This document shows positions 6,800 to 11,873 of a DNA stretch of 11,873 nucleotides, one piece after another (the stretch's first letter is position 1; each line of letters begins with the position of its first letter). Position numbers and translations under genes: made by a program. This DNA is from JAAZIN01 sp964464625 (GTDB lineage Bacteria > Bacillota > Dethiobacteria > DTU022): positions 1-11,873 of the forward strand of contig CAYXKD010000059.1 in the NCBI GenBank assembly GCA_964464625.1. The letters run 5' to 3'. The notes beneath the pieces were generated by a model, which worked only from the letters and a program-made list of their open reading frames with translations, was not told where the DNA came from and searched no databases.

Positions 6800-7588
6800 T
6801 TAAAGCTCCAACAGCCTTCTGAAATCCTTTCCATAACTTTTTGCTGTAATCTCTTTATGATCTTGTAAGGCCCGGTTGATATAAATGTCATGCCTTATAT
6901 AGTTCGAAATTACTCGGACAATACCATGGGAAGAGGAATAGTAGCCCTTCCAACCTTTCATCTTTTCAAAATACATGAACATCCCTTCTTCCTGATCAAC
7001 TACCAGGAATAGCTCTGAGCCATGCTTTTCGAGTACTGTGGGTGTATCAATATGTTTATACACTTTGCCAATCTCCAAATATGTACTTCCAAACTGAATA
7101 CTATATATTTTCACTTTTCGATCTTCAGCTTTTTGTAGATTTGTTTTAAGGACATCCGCTTCTTCCGGCCACATGCTTATCAGTATTTCCTTTTTGCTTT
7201 TGTCAATTAACGCTCGAGCTTTGCTAACCAGGCTTTTCCGGTCGGCGATATGCCAAAGCAGTTCGGAATGTTTTGCCGTCTCAATAAGTTCTTTGCTGTC
7301 CTTTAATTTTTGAATTACAGTGACAATTTCCTTTTGTTTTTGTGTCAAAAACTCTGAGAGCGGTAGTGCTTCATAGCGGATAGGACTTGAACTAATGGGG
7401 TAAGCCAATCCCTTTTCGACCAACCGGGAAACGGTTTCGTATATTTTAGAATTGGGTATACCTGTTCCCTTGCTGATTTCATTGCCGTAACTTTCATTAT
7501 TCATAAGTAAAAATAGATAGGTACGAGCCTCATAATTTGTTAAGCCTAGTTTTTCAAAGTTACGGACGATATTTTGATCTGTAACCAT
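6800..7588 (-). CDS. TrmB-family transcriptional regulator
   Basis: The 262-residue protein has the TrmB layout. A winged helix-turn-helix occupies about residues 8-75 (LGLTNYEARTYLFLL, GIPNSKIYETVSRLVEKGLA), a Lys/Gln-rich helix (80-105) probably dimerises, and a C-terminal ligand-sensing PLD-like domain follows (from ELLWHIADRKSLV). Near the end it has the family-typical YIRHDIYIN. TrmB regulators bind small-molecule inducers, often sugars in archaea; here the location suggests it senses the importer substrate or an intermediate. AGGAGG lies 13 nt before the ATG, rather far. It is the first gene of the operon, so autoregulation with the transporter is likely. It could also act at the repeats just downstream of its own stop. 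Confidence 0.88.
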   Translation of the reverse strand: MVTDQNIVRNFEKLGLTNYEARTYLFLLMNNESYGNEISKGTGIPNSKIYETVSRLVEKGLAYPISSSPIRYEALPLSEFLTQKQKEIVTVIQKLKDSKELIETAKHSELLWHIADRKSLVSKARALIDKSKKEILISMWPEEADVLKTNLQKAEDRKVKIYSIQFGSTYLEIGKVYKHIDTPTVLEKHGSELFLVVDQEEGMFMYFEKMKGWKGYYSSSHGIVRVISNYIRHDIYINRALQDHKEITAKSYGKDFRRLLEL

Positions 7589-7631
7589 GTTCTTTGCTTA
7601 ACCTCCTACTCAGGTAGAAGTTCATGTTCAC

Positions 7632-7660
7632 ACAATACACATAATCTTCTTACTTGTCAA
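7632..7660 (-). promoter_or_regulatory. Sigma-A-type promoter of the TrmB-transporter operon
   Basis: On the minus strand a perfect -35 TTGACA (7655-7660) is followed after 17 bp by TATTGT (7632-7637), which matches four of six -10 bases. The expected start lies about 35 nt before the ATG at 7588. Just past the -10 is a short tandem TGAACA/TGAACT (around 7621-7632), which could be part of an operator. Confidence 0.6.
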
Positions 7661-7967
7661 TACCCCTTTGAGTACTTTTAATTATAAGCCGCCCCATATT
7701 CTTTCTTTCGATCTTTCATGTCATTGCCCCTTCGCCAAATATTGGCATCTTAAGGCATATCAGACCCGCGACCAAACGGGCTATGGCCTCAACATTTACA
7801 TCATGTATCAAGGTAATATGGGCCAAGATGCGAGTGGCGGGGCTTGTAAACATCCTGTTTAAGTGAGTTTAGCTATGTGGTCCTGGCACATTTTATTGGT
7901 GGGGCAGAGCATATGGACTTTAAGTGGGCGTTAAGCCAAAATTTCGAGTTTACTCGCGCATAATTTA
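7661..7967. other. Intergenic region without a recognisable gene
   Basis: This stretch of about 300 bases lies between the operon promoter and the gene remnant at 7968. Short frames exist on both strands (65 and 46 codons including stops, overlapping each other), but neither has a convincing ribosome site or recognisable content. A short inverted repeat, CATAAT-TT-ATTATG, sits at the 7968 end, and a CGAG-TTTA-CTCG hairpin lies just before it. It may be decayed coding sequence. Confidence 0.4.
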
Positions 7968-8114
7968 TTATGTTGCGGTCGAAGCCTCGACCACCGCGGC
8001 TGTCATGGTTTTCATATCTCCGTTTTCGTCCACATAGGTTGTCTCGGCTGCAGAAGCCGCCGTTCACGCTTCTATCCTGTATGCAGATAAAAAGCCCTTA
8101 TAATACCTTGTCAA
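7968..8114 (-). pseudogene. Broken fragment of a surface repeat protein
   Basis: In one minus-strand frame 8114-7968 reads as protein interrupted by one TGA (8066-8064) and closed by TAA (7970-7968). The second part is TAASAAETTYVDENGDMKTM followed by TAAVVEASTAT. A TYVDENG...T..A.VV..S pattern is, from memory, a common repeat opening in large Clostridial surface proteins with beta-helix repeats. The TGA could be a CGA-to-TGA change. There is no start codon with a ribosome site and no downstream continuation. A different frame is open from a GTG at 8067 for 64 codons, but its Arg/Asn/Cys-rich product looks like a shadow. Confidence in the parent family is low. Confidence 0.4.
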
Positions 8115-8186
8115 CTACTATCATAGGGGCAAATCCGCACTTGCAATAGTGATTTATTAACCTTATAAAATAACGTTTTTGATGCG

Positions 8187-9365
8187 CTAGATGACGAGTT
8201 TTGCAAGCTCGTCCCGGCCGGTAATGAACAGCTTTTCGTAAATCTCCAGCATGATGTTCTTGAGCCTTCCCACCGAAATACCATACTGTTCGGCAATTTT
8301 TGCATAAGGGATCCGGCGGGCTACAAGTAAGGCGATATGGTATTCCCGCAGGGACAGGATCAGCGTGATGTTATCTTTTGTGAACTGGTTATGGAAGGCA
8401 GTCCAGTGTTTCCAGGTGCGCTCCCACTGTTCAATGACCGCCTCGTAACAGTTCGGAAACTTCTGCTCAAGGCACTGCTCCACGAGGCCGCTGAGAGCGG
8501 TGATATTCTCCGCAAAAGGCGTGATCAAGCCGTGGGGCAGGGCCAGGCGCATGGTCTCCAGCAAACAGGCTTTGGCTTCGTCCTCCCGCTCCAGCGCGTG
8601 GTATGCGGCGGCACAGGTTACCCTCAAGTAGATATCGGTAGTGGTAATTCCCTGTTCGGGCGCGCTTAACGCCAGTGCCGTTTGGGCCAGGGCCAGCATG
8701 GCGTCAAACTGCCCCATACAATAGAAATATTTTGCCCGGAGATAGAGGGCGTTGGGCTTTGCCTGGGGTGGCAGGGCGCCCAGGTCCCCTATCTTGAGCC
8801 ATCCGGGCGTCAAGTTCGGGGCAATTACGCTCACTGCGGCGGTTGCAAGAGAGATTTCCGCAAGTGCGGCGATTTCACTGCCTTTATTGGCTTCAATGCA
8901 TTTCATGAGATAGCCCTCTATCCCCGTATATGCGCAGTAGTCGCCCATGCTGATAGCTGCTGCGATGGCCAACGGGCAGGTGCGTATCCTGGCGGCGTCG
9001 TCCCCCCCGGTCTCTTGATAACAGCACATTACCTGCTCAAAGTCACCCCGCAGATAGGACAATTCCGCTTCATAGATTCGCCGCAGCCTTTCCTCACTCA
9101 GGGTATCCAGAATCACATCGGGATTATTGCCGGGCATGGGAATGGTGGTGGAAGCAATCACATGGGCCAGATCAGACGACAGCGAACGTCCCGGCAGATA
9201 TTTCTCTCTGCGCGGGTCGGCGGGTTTTTCTGCATCACAGGGGATCAACCACGTCCTTCCATGTTTCCTGGCACAGGGGATCCGGTTGCCGGCCAGCAGT
9301 CGTTGCACCTGCCTCAGGGAGGTGCCCCACTTTTCAGAGGCCTCCGTGGTGGATATATATTCCAT
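8187..9365 (-). CDS. LuxR-type transcriptional regulator with N-terminal excisionase-like HTH
   Basis: The 392-residue cytoplasmic protein has two DNA-binding regions. Residues 1-50 (EYISTTEASEKWGTSLRQVQ, then RKHGRTWLIP) match a MerR/excisionase-like helix-turn-helix. After about 280 residues of alanine-rich helices resembling a TPR-like signalling domain comes a LuxR-type HTH in the last 60 residues (LSLREYHIALLVARRIPYAK, then IAEQYGISVGRLKNIML). The input signal is unknown. ATG 9365 is chosen because it begins directly at the HTH and has AAAGGGGGG about 9-10 nt upstream. A TTG at 9386 is in frame but lies before that ribosome site. A near-consensus promoter lies upstream. It is divergent from the large surface-protein gene, which it might control; this is inference from position only. 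Confidence 0.88.
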   Translation of the reverse strand: MEYISTTEASEKWGTSLRQVQRLLAGNRIPCARKHGRTWLIPCDAEKPADPRREKYLPGRSLSSDLAHVIASTTIPMPGNNPDVILDTLSEERLRRIYEAELSYLRGDFEQVMCCYQETGGDDAARIRTCPLAIAAAISMGDYCAYTGIEGYLMKCIEANKGSEIAALAEISLATAAVSVIAPNLTPGWLKIGDLGALPPQAKPNALYLRAKYFYCMGQFDAMLALAQTALALSAPEQGITTTDIYLRVTCAAAYHALEREDEAKACLLETMRLALPHGLITPFAENITALSGLVEQCLEQKFPNCYEAVIEQWERTWKHWTAFHNQFTKDNITLILSLREYHIALLVARRIPYAKIAEQYGISVGRLKNIMLEIYEKLFITGRDELAKLVI

Positions 9366-9404
9366 CCAGGCCCGCCCCCCTTTCAAGAATTGTCAGCCAA
9401 CTAA

Positions 9405-9433
9405 ATTATAGTCTTTTGAACGGCGCATTTCAA
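9405..9433 (-). promoter_or_regulatory. Sigma-A-type promoter of the LuxR-type regulator
   Basis: On the minus strand TTGAAA (9428-9433) and a perfect TATAAT (9405-9410) are separated by 17 bp. The predicted leader before ATG 9365 is about 33 nt. Confidence 0.7.
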
Positions 9434-9507
9434 CTATAAGATGTCGCAGTATTCTATTTTCACCCTGTAGTTGTATTACCTTTGTTAACTATATACCGAA
9501 AAATTTC

Positions 9508-9590
9508 TTACGCATCATGTCCGAAGGTGCAGATGATCATCTCTCCGTCCGGGCGGGTCTCATGCAGGGTATCCGCCCGGCCCGCAGCGG
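9508..9590 (-). pseudogene. C-terminal gene remnant abutting palindromic repeat copy 2
   Basis: A minus-strand frame reads AAAGRADTLHETRPDGEMII followed by CTFGHDA and stops at TAA (9510-9508). Most third codon positions are G or C, as in the other GC-rich genes on this side, which supports former coding. Upstream it runs straight into the 39-bp repeat, with no start codon or ribosome site. I do not recognise the parent protein. A forward frame is also open through here (9482-9706), so the coding claim is modest. Confidence 0.35.
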
Positions 9591-9629
9591 CCCGGAAGAA
9601 TAACTGGTCGTTTGAACGACCAGTAAAAA
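9591..9629. repeat. 39-bp palindrome-containing repeat, copy 2
   Basis: This copy matches 158-196 in 38 of 39 bases, in the same orientation. The palindrome arms are ACTGGTCGTT and AACGACCAGT, with the central pair TG instead of TA. It lies between a truncated minus-strand coding fragment (left) and about 125 bases of unassigned sequence (right, 9630-9756, where I see no gene). Confidence 0.8.
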
Positions 9630-9756
9630 ATCGGCCCCAACAGCTGTTTTCAGGTTTGCAGGGCAGGAATCATGCCCGAAAGGGCCCAAATGCTGTCTTT
9701 TATTGAGGCAGGGACCGCCTGCGAGTATCCTGGAGCTAAAAGTAAGCGGCTGATAA

Positions 9757-9784
9757 AGTGACTTTTTAGCGGTTAAAAGTCACT
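9757..9784. repeat. Inverted repeat with 10-bp arms
   Basis: AGTGACTTTT (9757-9766) and AAAAGTCACT (9775-9784) are perfect inverted arms around an 8-base loop TAGCGGTT. The upstream CTAAAAGT (9736-9743) can also pair with ACTTTTTAG (9761-9769), so two alternative hairpins are possible. No U-run follows in either direction that would make a standard terminator. It sits about 170 bases before the surface-protein gene and could be an operator, REP-type repeat or leader structure. Confidence 0.5.
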
Positions 9785-9826
9785 CCCCATGCCGCGGAAT
9801 TTGCCTTATTATAGTAGCAAATTAAA

Positions 9827-9950
9827 GGGGTTTTTTGCCTTTACCGGGCGAACCGGCTTCCCCGGCCCCCAGCCGGGCGCGATGCCTGGGGTCAGGCCCC
9901 GGGTGTAGAGTTTACAAAAAAAGCAAAACCCCAAAATCTAAAGGGGGAGG
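9827..9950 (+). promoter_or_regulatory. Candidate structured leader RNA of the surface-protein gene
   Basis: The outer arms GGGGTTTTTTGC (9827-9838) and GCAAAACCCC (9923-9932) can pair with a 2-nt bulge. Inside, CCGGG (9844-9848) pairs with CCCGG (9898-9902). That helix encloses two perfect hairpins: CCGGCT/AGCCGG (9853-9858 with 9871-9876) and GCCTG/CAGGC (9884-9888 with 9893-9897, tetraloop GGGT). The result is a three-way junction. The CCCC at 9929-9932 could alternatively pair with the ribosome binding site GGGGGAGG at 9943-9950, which would give translational control. I see no match to known riboswitch consensus motifs. A GC-rich REP element with the same hairpins is the main alternative. 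Confidence 0.35.
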
Positions 9951-9955
9951 CAAAC

Positions 9956-11873
9956 ATGAATATGCGCAGTTGGGGCAGGCAGAGGAGATGTGTGGCCGTT
10001 GCGATATGTTTGCTGTTGCTGGCGGTCGCTCTGGCTACAGCACTGACCAGCGACAGTGTATTGGCGGCGGCGGGACGGGACAGCGCCTGGGTCGGCGACT
10101 GGTCGACCATCGGCAGCAGCAGCGTAGAGCAGGGGTGGTTCACGTCGGCTACCGGTATCGCCGTGGATAACAGCAATAACGAGGCTACTCGCGGCAACAT
10201 CTATGTAGCGGAACCTTTTGACCATGCGCTCCGGGTCCGGGCGCCGGGCGCCACCATCTGGTATTATCTGTATATCTCAAATAACTCACGACCCACCGAC
10301 TATCCCTGGGATGTGGCCGTAGACAAGGACGGCGATGTTTACGTGGTGAATGGCGTGGGGTATGGCCAGACGGAGATGGTCTGGAAATACAAGCCCTCTA
10401 CCAAAGAGTGGACGGATCTGACCCACGGCTATCCTTTTCACGATGCCCGGGGCATTGCCGTCGACAACAGCGGCAATGTCTACGTAGCCAACACCACTCC
10501 CCTTTCGGGTGAACATTCTGCCAACAGCGCCGTGGTGAAGCTGGCGCCGAACAGCAGCTCCTGGGAGGTGATCGGCGACTACGAGAACCATGGTTTCATT
10601 TTGCCCACCGGTATCGCGACGGATGGCTACGGAAATCTCTATGTGACACATCGTTCTGGCGATTTGAGTTATCTGAAAAAGCGTGCGGCCGGCAGCAACT
10701 CCTGGCCAATAATTGCCACTTCCACCAATCCAGGCATCGAGTTCCGCGGCGTAACTGCAGACCGCTTCGGCAACATCTACTGGGCGGCGGGAAACGCCCT
10801 TCAGATGATCGAAAAGGACAGCAACGATAAAGTTACCATCAAACAGACACCTGGCGGATACTTCAACATACCTTGCGGGATTGCCACGGATATTGATGGC
10901 GGCGTGTATCTGACCGACAACGACCTTAAACTGATCATGGCCCATGACGGCTGGGTCAAAAAACTGGCCTGGGTGACCCAGCCCGGAGGCGGAATGGCGG
11001 GCGAGAGCCTCTCCCCGCAGCCGGCGGTGTACCTGGCGGGGGCCGGCGGACAGATCATAACAGGTATAAGCGGCATTGAAGTGACCGCTACCCTGAACAA
11101 CGCCAACGGCGCAGTTTTAAGTTCGAGCACCGCCACCCTGGTCAATGGCGTGGCCACTTTCTCCAACCTCAGCGTTGATCGACCGGGCACCTATACCTTG
11201 AGCTGCACCTGCAGCCTGCAAAGCGAAACGATAACCGTGGTCGGTGCAGATGGCGATGTATATATGAAGCCAACAGCCGCCATATCCAGTGCTCCCAGCA
11301 CCCAGTTCACCGTTACAGCACCGCCGCCGGCGGAGGCGCCCACGGCATCGCCGGCAGCGGGGGTTACCGTCGCCAACGGCTGGAAAATCACTCTTACGAG
11401 TGAGACGCCCGGCGCGACGATCCGCTACACCACCGACGGCAGCAACCCCGGTTCCGGCAGTCAGGGGGTCGTCAGCGGTACCGAGGTAACGGTGACCGGC
11501 GACCTCGGCGGCACCTTTACGATCAAGGCCTATGCCTCCGCTGAAGGGTGGTCGGACAGCCCCGTTTCCACTTTCACATACAGCATCTATTCCGCCGACA
11601 GCTACACGGTCACCTTTATGGACGGCGGCGCCGTTCATGCCACCCTGACTGCGCCGGCGGGCACCCCTGTCGGCAGCGCAACCTGGCCGATACCCTCCAA
11701 ACCCGGCTACAATTTCAACGGCTGGTACACCGACGTTGCAGGAGGGACTGAATTTACTGACGGCACAATTGTGGAGGCCGATACCACTGTGTACGCCAGG
11801 TATGTCCCCATTACTTATAATCTGAGTTACCAGTTGAATGGCGGCACTGTCAGCCCGGCCAACCCGTTAAATT
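9956..11873 (+). CDS. Large secreted surface protein: NHL propeller, Ig-like, CHB_HEX_C-like and InlB-type repeats (3' end missing)
   Basis: The frame is open from ATG 9956 to the window edge, 639 complete codons without a stop. GGGGGAGG lies 5 nt before the ATG. A basic start (MNMRSWGRQRR) and a hydrophobic core ending SVLAAA (34-39) form a signal peptide. Six NHL-like blades begin near residues 67, 119, 166, 219, 265 and 308, each with a G[IV]AxD..GN[VIL]Y-type motif, for example GIAVDNSGNVYVAN. This would make one six-bladed propeller. An Ig-like module (about 352-428) follows, then a Pro/Ala linker (APPPAEAPTASPAAG). Next is a chitobiase C-terminal-like domain (466-538; PGATIRYTTDGSNP) and an InlB/Flg_new-type repeat (545-618; PGYNFNGWYTDVAGGTEF), and a second repeat starts (YQLNGGTVSP). 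It is extracellular, probably adhesive or cell-wall associated; the anchor must lie beyond the window. GC-rich (41 of 60 at 10081-10140). Confidence 0.9.
   Translation, partial: MNMRSWGRQRRCVAVAICLLLLAVALATALTSDSVLAAAGRDSAWVGDWSTIGSSSVEQGWFTSATGIAVDNSNNEATRGNIYVAEPFDHALRVRAPGATIWYYLYISNNSRPTDYPWDVAVDKDGDVYVVNGVGYGQTEMVWKYKPSTKEWTDLTHGYPFHDARGIAVDNSGNVYVANTTPLSGEHSANSAVVKLAPNSSSWEVIGDYENHGFILPTGIATDGYGNLYVTHRSGDLSYLKKRAAGSNSWPIIATSTNPGIEFRGVTADRFGNIYWAAGNALQMIEKDSNDKVTIKQTPGGYFNIPCGIATDIDGGVYLTDNDLKLIMAHDGWVKKLAWVTQPGGGMAGESLSPQPAVYLAGAGGQIITGISGIEVTATLNNANGAVLSSSTATLVNGVATFSNLSVDRPGTYTLSCTCSLQSETITVVGADGDVYMKPTAAISSAPSTQFTVTAPPPAEAPTASPAAGVTVANGWKITLTSETPGATIRYTTDGSNPGSGSQGVVSGTEVTVTGDLGGTFTIKAYASAEGWSDSPVSTFTYSIYSADSYTVTFMDGGAVHATLTAPAGTPVGSATWPIPSKPGYNFNGWYTDVAGGTEFTDGTIVEADTTVYARYVPITYNLSYQLNGGTVSPANPLN

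Noticed and set aside
7668..7862. Small frames on both strands (7668-7862 forward; 7716-7853 reverse, 45 residues)
   Set aside because: They overlap each other, lack convincing ribosome sites and show no recognisable family; kept as unassigned intergenic sequence.
8682..9404. Forward 240-codon open frame
   Set aside because: It is antisense to the LuxR-type regulator and has no recognisable domain or ribosome site.
9827..9932. Known riboswitch class (cyclic-di-GMP-I, cyclic-di-AMP, TPP, cobalamin)
   Set aside because: None of the conserved core motifs I could recall are present; only the helical layout is suggestive.
10286..11638. Long minus-strand open frames (10286-10945, 10801-11190, 11117-11638)
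   Set aside because: They are antisense to the forward surface-protein frame, which has a ribosome site, signal peptide and recognisable domains; GC-rich codons leave the opposite strand open by chance.

Overview
The window most likely comes from a Gram-positive anaerobe of the Firmicutes, perhaps a Clostridia/Peptococcaceae-type genome. This is inferred from purine-rich ribosome binding sites, TTGACA/TATAAT-like promoters, a lipoprotein-anchored solute-binding protein, and surface proteins built from NHL, chitobiase-C-terminal-like and InlB/Flg_new-type repeats. No rRNA, tRNA or CRISPR array was seen, so the taxonomic call is tentative.

The core (548-7588, all minus strand) reads as one catabolic operon. 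From upstream to downstream it holds a TrmB-family sensor-regulator, a complete branched-chain-amino-acid-type ABC importer (lipoprotein binding protein, LivH, LivM, LivG, LivF), a cyclase/kynurenine-formamidase-type metal hydrolase and a BKACE-family (DUF849) beta-keto acid cleavage enzyme. Spacing is tight: ATGA-type or 8-nt overlaps inside the transporter, 12-26 nt gaps elsewhere, and 89-125 nt between the regulator and the binding protein depending on the start used. The inferred logic is sense, import, hydrolyse or ring-open, then cleave a beta-keto acid with acetyl-CoA to acetoacetate plus a new acyl-CoA. The substrate cannot be named from sequence, but the BKACE has Trp where the characterised Kce has the Glu that contacts the substrate amine.

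The flanks look like a decayed surface-protein neighbourhood. On the left, 1-479 holds the end of an unidentified forward gene, a 39-bp palindromic repeat, and the C-terminal remnant of an Ig-like, membrane-anchored surface protein. On the right, 7661-8186 is largely non-coding with a broken repeat-protein fragment. It is followed by a LuxR-type regulator (8187-9365, minus), a short C-terminal gene remnant, a second copy of the 39-bp repeat, and a structured leader. Last is a large forward surface-protein gene (9956 to the window end, incomplete) with a signal peptide, six NHL-like propeller blades, an Ig-like domain, a chitobiase-C-terminal-like domain and an InlB-type repeat.

Base composition shifts across the window. 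By direct count, 4981-5040 in livH has 20 G+C of 60, and 10081-10140 in the surface protein has 41 of 60. The two direct palindrome copies bracket the AT-richer operon, and each touches a gene whose 5' part is missing. This suggests the region was assembled by recombination or insertion.
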